34,863 nucleotides of DNA from Fibrobacter sp. GTDB lineage: Bacteria; Fibrobacterota; Fibrobacteria; Fibrobacterales; Fibrobacteraceae. Positions 7,766 through 15,975 of this stretch are shown here, piece after piece. The notes beneath the pieces were generated by a model that searched no databases, was not told the origin of the DNA, and saw only the letters and a list, made by a program, of their open reading frames with translations. The translations under genes were made by a program, and so were the position numbers. The stretch lies in assembly GCA_012523035.1 (NCBI GenBank), contig JAAYJH010000068.1, forward strand, positions 1-34,863, given 5' to 3'. Within the stretch, counting starts at the first letter, position 1, and the number at the start of each line of letters is the position of its first letter.

Positions 7766-8368
7766 TTATAGTTTGGTAGAACTCTTAGAGATGTATTTTT
7801 TGATCTTTTTGTCTCCGATCCATACTTTTTTATGAGATTGAAGATCGATGAGTTCCAAGTCTATTTGATAAAAAATAACTTGCTCTTTTCCTTCTTGATC
7901 CACAATAGAATTTAAAGAACCCATTAGCATTAAGTCGGCCCCAATTTCTTGACCAAAATCTTTGCGAGTATCTTCGGTGGCGTTCCCTGCTTGGCTGGCA
8001 AGCTCTGCTCTAAGCTCGTCTCGCATGGCAGAATTAGCGACAAATTCTACAGAACCCGAATTGATAAGGGCGCGTTCCATATCTTTGATAAAGGTTTCTA
8101 CATTGATATGTTCATGGCTTTTATTGCGAACTTTGCCAATGACCACGGTTGGGGCAGAGCCTTTTTCTTGAATCAAATTAGAATACCAAGGGCGATTGAG
8201 ACAATCTTGGATCATTTCCTCTGCCACTAACCTTGAATCTGTATCGTTCCATCGACCCGATAAATCTACCACCGAATTAGAATCAATACGAGAAACTTTG
8301 GTGCCACTACTACAGGCAAATAAAAATAGCAGTGAAGAAATAAACAAAATTTGAATCATTTTTTTCAT
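7766..8368 (-). CDS. lpoB: LpoB-like penicillin-binding-protein activator lipoprotein
   Basis: 200 residues. The signal peptide ends in the lipobox LFAC (Cys19), followed by a Ser/Gly-rich linker. LSGRWNDTDSRLVAEEMI and PTVVIGKVRNKSHEHINVET, then FIKDMERALINSG, GADLMLMGSLNS and a closing LELIDLQSHKKVWIGDKKIK, match the LpoB domain. In enterobacteria LpoB is an outer-membrane lipoprotein that reaches through the periplasm to activate PBP1b; the same role is inferred here. AAGGAG stands 5 bases before the ATG. It is first in an operon with the COG3014-like and hydrolase genes. The gene symbol is by family, not proven orthology. Confidence 0.85.
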   Translation of the reverse strand: MKKMIQILFISSLLFLFACSSGTKVSRIDSNSVVDLSGRWNDTDSRLVAEEMIQDCLNRPWYSNLIQEKGSAPTVVIGKVRNKSHEHINVETFIKDMERALINSGSVEFVANSAMRDELRAELASQAGNATEDTRKDFGQEIGADLMLMGSLNSIVDQEGKEQVIFYQIDLELIDLQSHKKVWIGDKKIKKYISKSSTKL

Positions 8369-8491
8369 AAAGACTCCTTAAAGTTGAGTGTTACTGATTT
8401 GACAACAATAAACACCTTAAAAATAGCAATTTAATTTTATTTTAAGCTAGAAAAATGAAAAACCCTAATAAATTAGAAGAGATTCAATGAT

Positions 8492-10177
8492 TTAGTCATA
8501 GTAGCGTAGTCTAAGCAAAGCAGAAGCAATATCTATGGGTCTTGGAAGGGCTAAATCTTTAGAAAAACCTTGTGGAATAGCTCTAAAACCAACATTTTGG
8601 ATTTTTAGACACAAGGCTTCAATTTGCTTCAGGGACTCCTCGTTAGAAGGATTTTGCAAAAGGTTCAGCAAAAGATATCCACTGGCAAGTTTTGTAGATT
8701 CATGGAACAGAGAAGTTTTGGCTATTTGTGCCCTTAAAAATCCAATTTGTAAAACACTATTGTCTTGGAGTCGCACTTTCACACGGCGTTCTACGGCAGA
8801 AGTTGGTTTCACATGAGGGAGCATATCTTTCACAAAATCATGAAACAAACGACTCTGTGGAAATTCAAAGTCCACCGAAGGATCTTCTTTTACACTAGGT
8901 TCTAATTGGCTGTTAATCTCTAAAACTTTTTGGGTAGCCCTGCTTATTTTATAGTTAGACACCAATAACACTTGGTCGGCCACCTCCAGATACGCACCAC
9001 AAGCCCCAGCGACTATAATAAAGTTCAGCCCTTTTTCTTTTAAATGCTGGATTCTATCGATCAATGGAGTCAATGGCTCATTTTGGTCGCCAAGCAAAGC
9101 TCGAACTCTAGAATCTCGAATCAAAAAATTCACTGCAGAATAATCTTCATCGATTAAAAAGCATTTAGAACCAAACTCCAGAGCTTCTAAAAAATTACCG
9201 ACTTGACTCGTAGAGCCAGAGGCCGAAACGGTATTAAATTGAGAGGTAGAAGTGTCACCGGGAAGGTTTTTTAGAAAAAACGAAATGTCTGTATTTTGGA
9301 TAGAACGACCTTCTTCCACATGAATAGCACAAGCCGACTCATCAATTACCACCCACTCGCGTCCATCTCCAGGAATATGAGGGATCACTGCTCGCTCAAG
9401 TGCGTGGAGTAAAGTAGATTTACCGTGATAGGCACCCCCTGCAATCACAGTGATGCCTTTTTGGATGCCCATCCCCACTATGCTTTCGCCTAAAACCTCA
9501 AACTGCACCTCTAAATCAGAAGGACTTACAAAAGGAATGGCCTCTAAAAGAGGAGTGTCAGACAAGCCAGAAGCTCTAGGTAAAATAGCACCATTAGGCA
9601 CAAAGGCCACTAAATCTTGCTCTTTTATAATTTTCAATAGCTCTTCTCGAACTTCTAAACAACGGACATGCGCTTCTAAATCTTTTAAAACCTGGGGGTC
9701 AAAAAAATACAAACTAGAAGTGACCAGGTCTGGGAGCACCGCCGTCAAAAGGTGCGCCGCTTTTTTTTCATCAATGATTCGTTCTTTGGCAGGTAAATTC
9801 ACTTGCAAAAGGATTTGAATAAAACCGTTTTCAATCCAAAGGGCGTTTCGGAGCAGCACCTCTTGAGTAGGGGCCATTATTTTAAATTCAGCCTTTTTAT
9901 CTCCATTGTAGTTTTGAATTTCTATAAAAAGTCTTCTCAAAAAAAAGTCGGCAACAGCCAGTCTTTGAGTAAAAGAAGCTATGAGTTTTGTAGAATAACC
10001 TAAACTAGAAAAAGGGGCTTTGAGCAAAATTTTAGAAGCTGGAGCATAAGGATCTCCTTGCACATGAACAAATTCCAAAGAAAAATCCCCAAAAGACCAA
10101 GTTTTTTGACTCAAACTCTTGTAAAAGCCATATTTTTTGGATTTCATAGACAGTATTTTTCTATAAAGTTCTTTCAT
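8492..10177 (-). CDS. predicted ATPase of the ABC class (COG3044 type)
   Basis: About 561 residues. An N-terminal domain (~1-220) precedes an ATPase core with Walker A GGAYHGKSTLL (about residues 249-259), a Walker B-like KCFLIDEDYSA near 335 and GLNFIIVAGACGAYLEVADQ after it. This arrangement is that of the stand-alone ABC_ATPase family (PF09818), which has no transmembrane part and no known biochemical role. I chose the ATG at 10177 because AAGGA lies about 10 bases upstream; the GTG at 10183 is only 3 bases from it. Downstream on the same strand the next gene is lpoB, 123 bases on, so it may or may not be co-transcribed. Confidence 0.85.
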   Translation of the reverse strand: MKELYRKILSMKSKKYGFYKSLSQKTWSFGDFSLEFVHVQGDPYAPASKILLKAPFSSLGYSTKLIASFTQRLAVADFFLRRLFIEIQNYNGDKKAEFKIMAPTQEVLLRNALWIENGFIQILLQVNLPAKERIIDEKKAAHLLTAVLPDLVTSSLYFFDPQVLKDLEAHVRCLEVREELLKIIKEQDLVAFVPNGAILPRASGLSDTPLLEAIPFVSPSDLEVQFEVLGESIVGMGIQKGITVIAGGAYHGKSTLLHALERAVIPHIPGDGREWVVIDESACAIHVEEGRSIQNTDISFFLKNLPGDTSTSQFNTVSASGSTSQVGNFLEALEFGSKCFLIDEDYSAVNFLIRDSRVRALLGDQNEPLTPLIDRIQHLKEKGLNFIIVAGACGAYLEVADQVLLVSNYKISRATQKVLEINSQLEPSVKEDPSVDFEFPQSRLFHDFVKDMLPHVKPTSAVERRVKVRLQDNSVLQIGFLRAQIAKTSLFHESTKLASGYLLLNLLQNPSNEESLKQIEALCLKIQNVGFRAIPQGFSKDLALPRPIDIASALLRLRYYD

Positions 10178-10361
10178 TCTCACATTTCCTTCAAATCATA
10201 AAGCTTATTAAATGTAAAATAAAAATTACAATAAAAAGCGTGCTCTCTTAAAACATTTAAGTTAATTTAAAAAAATAGTACTATTTTGAAATTACATTTT
10301 ACCGACTCAAGATTTAGAATACTAAGTTAAAAAACAAAATTAGTTTTTACTTATAAAAATG

Positions 10362-10377
10362 AAGTCTTTTTAGACTT
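10362..10377 (+). promoter_or_regulatory. small hairpin in the leader region of the PEGA gene
   Basis: AAGTCT, TTTT, AGACTT is a perfect 6-bp stem-loop about 80 bases before the PEGA-protein ATG, in the divergent intergenic region with the ATPase gene. It could be an operator half-pair or RNA hairpin; no matching partner site is visible. Confidence 0.3.
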
Positions 10378-10454
10378 TTATAGTATTTTTCAAAATATCT
10401 TTGTATTTTATGGAAAAGATGTTTTGTAAGGACAAAAAGACTTAGGAGTTATAT

Positions 10455-10976
10455 ATGAGACACTTACCATTAATCGCCCTGCTAGTTGCTTTTTTAAGCT
10501 TTTCTGTTTTTGCTGCCGATGATCCACCTCCTCGTGGCGGGACTGGCAAGGTGACAATTATCACAGACCCTCCAAACAGTCAGGTATTTCTTGGGGGTGA
10601 AGAACTTGGCAAAAGCCCAATTATCGAAAGGGAATTTAAATCAGGGCGACACACACTCATAGTGATAGACCAAGATTACGAGCTAGTGAACACTCGCTTC
10701 AATGTCTGGCCCAATAAATTAAACACCTACGATGCCAAAACTGTCATTCCAAAGGGCAATATTCGAGTCACTACCACACCTTCAAAATGTATCATCTATG
10801 TCGATGGCGACCAATCCGACCAAACCGATGGTTCTGCTTTAACTATTCGAAACCTAGACGCAGGGGACCACTTGGTTAGAGCAGAGTGTAGCAATCGCAA
10901 AAGTGCCGAAATGCTAGTCAAAGTCGAAGGTGAAACTACAAAAGAAATTCACTTAGACGCTTCTGGCAAAAAATAA
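10455..10976 (+). CDS. secreted protein with two PEGA domains
   Basis: 173 residues. A signal peptide (RHLPLIALLVAFLSFSVFA, cleaved before ADDPP) precedes two PEGA units: one at about 30-95 (GKVTIITDPPNSQVFLGGEE then LGKSPII), the other at ~98-165 (GNIRVTTTPSKCIIYVDG). PEGA domains are beta-rich surface or periplasmic modules of unknown binding partner. AGGAG 8 bases before the ATG is a strong ribosome site. The gene stands alone, divergent from the ATPase gene and convergent with rsmA, and is followed by two copies of one terminator. Expected location is periplasm or cell surface. Confidence 0.8.
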   Translation: MRHLPLIALLVAFLSFSVFAADDPPPRGGTGKVTIITDPPNSQVFLGGEELGKSPIIEREFKSGRHTLIVIDQDYELVNTRFNVWPNKLNTYDAKTVIPKGNIRVTTTPSKCIIYVDGDQSDQTDGSALTIRNLDAGDHLVRAECSNRKSAEMLVKVEGETTKEIHLDASGKK

Positions 10977-11023
10977 GATTACAGAAAACTACAAATAAAA
11001 AACACATAAAAACACATAGATAA

Positions 11024-11051
11024 AAAACCGCTCTTCTAGGGCGGTTTTTTT
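11024..11051 (+). terminator. intrinsic terminator, first of a duplicated pair
   Basis: ACCGCTC (11027-11033), loop TTCTA, GGGCGGT (11039-11045): a 7-bp stem with one T-G pair, followed by T7. It ends the PEGA gene transcript. Confidence 0.85.
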
Positions 11052-11191
11052 ATGAAGCACGCCTACTCAAATTCACATTTTAAAGAAAAACTATAGCCCA
11101 ACGAAAATCTTTTGAACAAAATTCGCATAGTCGCTCTTCTAGGGCGGTTTTTTTATAAAGCACGCCTATTCAAATTCACATTTTAAAGAAA
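11029..11191 (+). repeat. 60-bp direct duplication carrying a terminator (period 103)
   Basis: Bases 11029-11088 and 11132-11191 agree at 58 of 60 positions. Each unit starts at the 5' arm of the terminator stem and ends with CAAATTCACATTTTAAAGAA. The 43 bases between the units are unique. Confidence 0.9.
11131..11154 (+). terminator. intrinsic terminator, second copy with a shortened stem
   Basis: CGCTC, loop TTCTA, GGGCG and a T7 run, copied from the terminator 103 bases upstream. The outer A-T pair of the first copy is lost because the duplication began inside the stem; upstream bases GT can still partly pair. It acts as a back-up terminator. Confidence 0.65.
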
Positions 11192-11209
11192 GCATGTAAA
11201 AGCTACTTC

Positions 11210-11992
11210 TTAAATTTTGGATTGAAGGGCCTGATACAAGTCCAAAAGTTTCTGAGGGCTTAACTCTTCGGCACGGGTGTTTTCTGAAAGCCCCAGAGAA
11301 GCCAAAGCCTCAAAAACCAAAGCTTTTTCAAAGTGTTTACTCAAAGAATTAGCGATTCTTTTTCGCTTCATAGAAAAGGCGATTTGCACCCATTCAAAAA
11401 AAGCAATAGGGGCTTGGAGTGGACACTCCAGTGGCTTTAACATAATTGTCGCACTATCAACATTGGGTTTAGGGCTAAAGTTTTCTGGTCCAACACGCCT
11501 TACAATTTGAGCCTGAGCGTGGGCCTGCACCCAAACCGAAAGGCTACCATAAGCTTTAGAAGCAGGCTTAGCACACAAGCGTTCTGCAACCTCTAGCTGC
11601 ACCATCCCCATAAACCCAGAACTATACTTTAAAAAAGGCATTAAATCTGCCACAATAGCGGTCGAAACATTATAGGGCAAATTACCAGTAATCCATGCTT
11701 TAGGGTTTACATCTAAGAACTTTCTCAAATCAAAATCCAAAAAGTTTTGATTCACTACCGAAAAATTTTGAAACTCCGCAAATTTTTCTCGAAGCACAGA
11801 CACACACAGCTCATCGATTTCTACCGCCAAAAGCGGCGTATTTTTTTTCAACAAATGCTGCGTCAAAGCCCCGTGTCCAGGGCCTATTTCCAAAATAGAT
11901 TCTGTAGAAACAAGCAAATCACTTGCAATCAAAGCAGCAGTCGCATCATTTAAAAAGTTTTGACCAAATTTTCGTCGTCGTGCTCTATCCAT
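11210..11992 (-). CDS. rsmA: 16S rRNA (adenine1518-N6/adenine1519-N6) dimethyltransferase
   Basis: Dimethylates two adjacent adenines in the 3' terminal hairpin of 16S rRNA late in small-subunit assembly, using S-adenosylmethionine. 260 residues, normal length. Motifs in order: GQNFL (10-14), the SAM loop EIGPGHGALT (35-44), acidic VEID (57-60), and the catalytic GNLPYNVST (103-111). The C-terminus has the small helical domain (RKRIANSLSKHF). The ATG follows GAGGCT closely, a short but usable ribosome site. It lies divergent from lpxK and convergent with the PEGA gene. Confidence 0.95.
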   Translation of the reverse strand: MDRARRRKFGQNFLNDATAALIASDLLVSTESILEIGPGHGALTQHLLKKNTPLLAVEIDELCVSVLREKFAEFQNFSVVNQNFLDFDLRKFLDVNPKAWITGNLPYNVSTAIVADLMPFLKYSSGFMGMVQLEVAERLCAKPASKAYGSLSVWVQAHAQAQIVRRVGPENFSPKPNVDSATIMLKPLECPLQAPIAFFEWVQIAFSMKRKRIANSLSKHFEKALVFEALASLGLSENTRAEELSPQKLLDLYQALQSKI

Positions 11993-12112
11993 AGCCTCAA
12001 TTTAATTATTATTTAGAAATCACAATTAAAATCTTCAAAAACAACTCGAAATTTAAAGAAAAATAAAGTTAAATTAAAAGAATTACAAATCTTAAAAATA
12101 AAACCACAAAAA

Positions 12113-13012
12113 ATGCCTCTAATAGCACCAAAAATCTCTGCTCCCTCCAAAATTTTAAAAGCATTTCAAGCCTTAATCAGCGTCATCTATCGCCTCGCCT
12201 ATTTAAGTCACCGACGCCTATTTTTAAAACCAAAAGAGGCACTCAAGCACAGCAAACTCATAGTTGTGGGCTCCTTTTTAGCAGGGGGAGCGGGCAAAAC
12301 CCCTTTTTCCTTATACTTAGCCAAGCAAATCCTCCAACAACAAAAAACTCTTGCCATATTATGTCACAGCAAAGCTCGAGACGAACAGCGGTGGCTTCAA
12401 AAAAAACTCCCAGGATGCCCAGTTTATCACACCAAAAACAGGCACCAACAAGCCAAAAAAATAGACGGACAATTCGACATCATTTTATGTGACGATGGCT
12501 TTGAAGACTCTCGTTTAGCACCAGACTTAAAAATAGCCTTACGATGGGGAGAACAAGCCCAATCCATCTTTGAATTGATTCCCAGGGGTCATTGTCGAAG
12601 CTTAGAAAAAGACCACTCCAACATCCACCTCTCTCTACTTTGTGGACTCGCATTTCAAAATCCAGACATAGAATTTCAAATCTCCACAATCACAAACTCT
12701 CAACACCAAAAACTCCAAAAACCAGCCATTGCCATGTGCGGCATAGGAAACCCAGACCGATTTTTCAAAGACTTACAAAAACACGGAATCAGCCTCATAG
12801 ACAAAATAAAAAGAAAAGACCACGACACTCGATTTGAAACACACCTCCAAAAAACACTTTTAAAACAACAACCCATCATCATCACCGAAAAAGACTACCA
12901 TCGCCTTGGCCTCCAAACTCAAAAGAACCCCCTCCTCTATGTAGCCCCACAAAAAATAAAAGTCCACCCCCACATTGCATTAGAAAGAGTCCTCCAGCAA
13001 ATCCTCCAATAA
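12113..13012 (+). CDS. lpxK: tetraacyldisaccharide 4'-kinase (lipid A synthesis)
   Basis: Phosphorylates the 4' position of the lipid A disaccharide at the inner-membrane face. 299 residues, slightly short for the family (E. coli is ~328). The P-loop AGGAGKTP (57-64) follows an N-terminal hydrophobic/basic segment that would sit on the membrane. DDGFED (127-132) is the family signature next to the second P-loop motif, usually DDGFQH, so the terminal H is D here. Composition is extreme: the last 120 coding bases before 12960 hold 8 G against 42 C on the coding strand. The start lacks a clear Shine-Dalgarno. The presence of LpxK implies lipid A. Confidence 0.9.
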   Translation: MPLIAPKISAPSKILKAFQALISVIYRLAYLSHRRLFLKPKEALKHSKLIVVGSFLAGGAGKTPFSLYLAKQILQQQKTLAILCHSKARDEQRWLQKKLPGCPVYHTKNRHQQAKKIDGQFDIILCDDGFEDSRLAPDLKIALRWGEQAQSIFELIPRGHCRSLEKDHSNIHLSLLCGLAFQNPDIEFQISTITNSQHQKLQKPAIAMCGIGNPDRFFKDLQKHGISLIDKIKRKDHDTRFETHLQKTLLKQQPIIITEKDYHRLGLQTQKNPLLYVAPQKIKVHPHIALERVLQQILQ

Positions 13013-13084
13013 ACCAGCAAAAACAAAGCCCTCAAACTCAAAAACACCCCAAACAAAAGCCCTTTTTATAAAAATCAAAAGAAT

Positions 13085-13110
13085 ATAGAAGTCTCAGAAG
13101 CGCCTGGCTC
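13085..13110 (-). repeat. dispersed 27-bp intergenic repeat, GAAG form, copy 3
   Basis: On the + strand it reads ATAGAAGTCTCAGAAGCGCC followed by TGGCTC. The Y in GAAGTYTCA is C here. It sits between lpxK and mnmE. Confidence 0.85.
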
Positions 13111-13228
13111 CTAGAAAAACCCAAAAACACCCTCCATTTTAGGAAAATAAAGCCTTCTCTAGCATTAAAAAACTACGAGTTAAAATTCCCATTTTTATCT
13201 GAATTGAGCCTCTATATTATAAAGGCCT

Positions 13229-13257
13229 TTTAAAAATAAACTTTAGTATGTTATATT
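13229..13257 (+). promoter_or_regulatory. possible mnmE promoter, leaderless arrangement
   Basis: TATATT at 13252-13257 stands 6 bases before the mnmE ATG, with TTTAAA 17 bases upstream of it. There is no Shine-Dalgarno. The geometry matches rdgB. Confidence 0.4.
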
Positions 13258-13263
13258 TATCCA

Positions 13264-14613
13264 ATGAATTCTACCATTGTAGCTCCCATGACTCCCAGTG
13301 GAGTTTCTGCTATTGCAGCTATTCGAGTGAGTGGCAAAGCAGTGCGTTCTATTCTAAGTGAAGCACTTTTGAATACAGATCCAAAGCCCAGACACGCCTA
13401 TTATGGAGATTTTAGGCATCTGCAGACCAAAAAAATACTGGATTCTTTGCTTTATATTTTTTTTGAAGCCAAGCACTCCTATACCGGAGAAGATGTTTTA
13501 GAGCTTTACCCTCATGGAAATCCATTGATAGTCAAAGGGATTATTCAATCTCTAACGCATTTGGACTCACTTCGCTTGGCCAATCCAGGAGAATTTACTC
13601 AACGGGCTTTTTTAAATGGTAAATTAGATTTAGTCCAGGCCGAATCTGTAGCCGATGTGATTCATTCAAACACTCTCGAGGCTATTCACAATGCACAACG
13701 ATTGCTCAAAGGGACTTTGTCTTCTACCATACAAGAATTGGCGGAATCCATTAAAAATATGTCGATGCGTTTAGAGCTAGATGTGGATTTTGTAGAAGAA
13801 GAGGTGGACCCAGACCCTCATTCTTGGAAGCCAACACTGTTGCAAATACAGAGGCACTTGGATCGATTGATTCAAGAGTTTCAAAGTGCTGAGTCCACTA
13901 ATCGTTTGCCTTTAGTGGTGGTTTATGGAAAGCCCAATGCGGGCAAATCTAGTTTGATCAATGCACTGATTCAAGAGGATCGTCTTTTAGTGAGTGATAG
14001 GCCAGGCACTACTCGAGATTTTGTAGAGGTGCGGCTTTTATTAGAAGGGGGAGAAATTCGTTTAATAGACACTGCGGGCATAGCCACAGAAGTGGCAGAC
14101 GATTTAGACGCCCTTTCTATGCAAAAAAGTTTGGAGATTTTAAAAGAAGCAGATTTAAAAGTGTGCCTCATCGATGGGGCCAAAACTCAAGATATTACGG
14201 ATGATATCCAAGCAGCCAAAAAAGAAAAGGCTTTTCCTATAGTTTCAAAGGCAGACCTTTTAGAAAAAAATAACGATTCTATACTCCATTCACAGTCACT
14301 TTCTTTTGTTTCTACCAAACAAGACACCGAAAGCTATATCCATCAATTAAAGTCCAAATGGAATAAGATTTTATTCCCAGCAAAAGAAAATCAAGAAGAT
14401 TTTTGGGTCACCAGCGAAAGGCAAAAAACGAGTTTAATTGCAGCTCAAAAAGGCATTGAAAAAACTTTAGACCTGATCGAAACAAATCCAGCGGTAGAGC
14501 TTTTGGCTTTTGAAATGCAGTTAGTGCGTCAAGAGTTATTGGCCATTACAGGGCAGATTTCTTCAGAAGATATTTTACAATCTATATTCTCTAGGTTTTG
14601 TGTTGGCAAGTAG
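13264..14613 (+). CDS. mnmE: tRNA uridine-5-carboxymethylaminomethyl modification GTPase MnmE
   Basis: With MnmG, adds the cmnm5 group to the wobble uridine of several tRNAs. 449 residues. The N-terminal folate-binding domain starts with TIVAPMTPSGVSAIAAIRVSG-type sequence (residues 4-24). The G domain is inserted at ~215-375: G1 GKPNAGKSS (222-230), G2/switch DRPGTTRD, G3 DTAGI. The C-terminus is FCVGK, with the conserved cysteine that the family needs. The partner mnmG is not in this window. The downstream permease overlaps its last 14 bases. Confidence 0.96.
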   Translation: MNSTIVAPMTPSGVSAIAAIRVSGKAVRSILSEALLNTDPKPRHAYYGDFRHLQTKKILDSLLYIFFEAKHSYTGEDVLELYPHGNPLIVKGIIQSLTHLDSLRLANPGEFTQRAFLNGKLDLVQAESVADVIHSNTLEAIHNAQRLLKGTLSSTIQELAESIKNMSMRLELDVDFVEEEVDPDPHSWKPTLLQIQRHLDRLIQEFQSAESTNRLPLVVVYGKPNAGKSSLINALIQEDRLLVSDRPGTTRDFVEVRLLLEGGEIRLIDTAGIATEVADDLDALSMQKSLEILKEADLKVCLIDGAKTQDITDDIQAAKKEKAFPIVSKADLLEKNNDSILHSQSLSFVSTKQDTESYIHQLKSKWNKILFPAKENQEDFWVTSERQKTSLIAAQKGIEKTLDLIETNPAVELLAFEMQLVRQELLAITGQISSEDILQSIFSRFCVGK

Positions 14614-15451
14614 TTATTTAGGGGCATTATTAGGAGTCATTGCATTTGGAAGCTATATGATTCCTTTGAAAATTTGGCCAAAGCTCTCGTCTTGGAGTTT
14701 TTTAAGGTCGGTTTCGATTGGAGTGTTTGTCTCTGGTTTGGCGTTGAGTTTTATTTTTCATAAATGGAGCATTCATTTCTCTGGCCTTTGGTGCGGATTT
14801 ATTTGGGTTTTGGGAGCAGGCCTTTGTTTTTGGGCGGTGCAAAAAGAAAATGACCTCTCGGGGGTAGGGGTGCGTGCCATGGGGATTAGCATCTTGACCT
14901 CTTTTTTATTTGGGCTTTTGTATTTTAAAGAAAAAGTGTCCTTGTATCCTTCTTTGATAGCCATGTCTTTTATTTTATTGGGTTTGGTTTTATTGGCCCC
15001 TCAGCTGAAAATTTTAAAGCACTGGCGGTCTTTGGGAGCAGGGGTGATTTTTGGCTCTTACTTGCTCCCTTATCAAATCAGTTCCTTGCATTACTTGGAT
15101 TTTTTCCTTTCTTTTTCGATTGGAATTTTTGTCAGTGCCCATGCCCTTGTTTTTCTATTGAATCGTCAAAGAAAAGCTCCAAATCGTCCAGAGCGAGTCA
15201 GTACTATCGCTAGTATTGGGGCAGGGATATTGTGGTCGCTAGGGTCTATTGGCAGCTTTTGGGCCTTAGAGGGTTTGGGTTTCACAGTGGGTTATCCTTT
15301 GACACAACTCAACTTATTGGTGGCTATTTTTTGGGGAGTCTTGATCTTTAAAGAACACCCCAGCACACAAGAACGATTGAAAATAGGCCTTGCAGCTTTT
15401 GTGGTGTTATTGGGGGCCATTTTATTGAATTTTTCTAAAACCAGTCTTTAA
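14600..15451 (+). CDS. 10-TM permease of the DMT/GRP sugar-transporter type
   Basis: 283 residues arranged as ten hydrophobic helices in two five-helix halves (1-135 and 140-283), each with a GxxxGSYxLPxxI-like start (GVIAFGSYMIPLKIW; GVIFGSYLLPYQI). That repeated G-S-Y-x-(I/L)-P motif recalls the glucose/ribose uptake (GlcU/RbsU, PF06800) and TMEM144-like members of the DMT superfamily. Inner membrane; substrate unknown but a sugar is plausible. The start is GTG at 14600 (alternative TTG at 14603), overlapping the end of mnmE by 14 bases, so translation is probably coupled. Confidence 0.7.
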   Translation: MLASSYLGALLGVIAFGSYMIPLKIWPKLSSWSFLRSVSIGVFVSGLALSFIFHKWSIHFSGLWCGFIWVLGAGLCFWAVQKENDLSGVGVRAMGISILTSFLFGLLYFKEKVSLYPSLIAMSFILLGLVLLAPQLKILKHWRSLGAGVIFGSYLLPYQISSLHYLDFFLSFSIGIFVSAHALVFLLNRQRKAPNRPERVSTIASIGAGILWSLGSIGSFWALEGLGFTVGYPLTQLNLLVAIFWGVLIFKEHPSTQERLKIGLAAFVVLLGAILLNFSKTSL

Positions 15452-15540
15452 AGTACAAATAGCTTTCACTGTTTTGTAAATTATCAGAATAAAATCAGTT
15501 TAGAGCTTAAGGTTCTAAAACTATACAAGAGACAATTTCA

Positions 15541-15900
15541 ATGAAAATATTTGCATACGATTCTATTCATAAAAATTGGTTGTTATTTAAGGACCCTTTA
15601 GAGATTTTTTCGACTCACTCCAGTCAAGAAGTTTCTGTTTTATTAGAAAAAATAGAGCTCCAAAGCAAAGAAAAAAAATTACATGCTCTTGGCTTTTTGT
15701 CTTACGAAGCTTCTCTTGCTTTTGACCCTCAATTTAACATTCAAAAAAATCAATACCATAATATGCCTCTAGCCATGTTTGGCCTTTTTGAATCCTATGA
15801 AGTTTTGCCAGAAATACTACCAGAACAAAATTTAGAAATAGCAGAGAAAATAGTTGCAATCAACTCTGTCCGAAGATTCATAGAGTGTAAACTAATCTAA
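15541..15900 (+). pseudogene. pabB: truncated aminodeoxychorismate synthase component I (PabB N-terminal fragment)
   Basis: 119 residues that match only the N-terminal domain of PabB/TrpE-like chorismate enzymes: LHALGFLSYEASLAFDPQ (~48-65) and MPLAMFGLFESYE (~75-87) correspond to the GF.SYEAAPAFD...PL..FG.FE pattern. A functional enzyme needs ~300 further residues with the chorismate-binding core, and these are absent: the frame ends at TAA and 15901-15975 holds nothing similar in any frame I could read. It is therefore a broken gene or a 3'-deleted relic. The promoter region and start (a weak AAGAGAC before ATG) look intact. Folate synthesis would need another copy elsewhere. Confidence 0.7.
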
Positions 15901-15975
15901 CAAAAATGTTTTAAAAAGAGCAAAACTCAAGTTTTATAATAACTATAGCCGTACTTATAAAATGAGGCGTAGAAT

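Noticed and set aside
11051-11066. ATGAAGCACGCCT inside the terminator duplication, similar to the ends of the CACA-form repeat
   Set aside because: It would need a 7-base deletion and lacks GGCTTTT; too degenerate to count as a copy.
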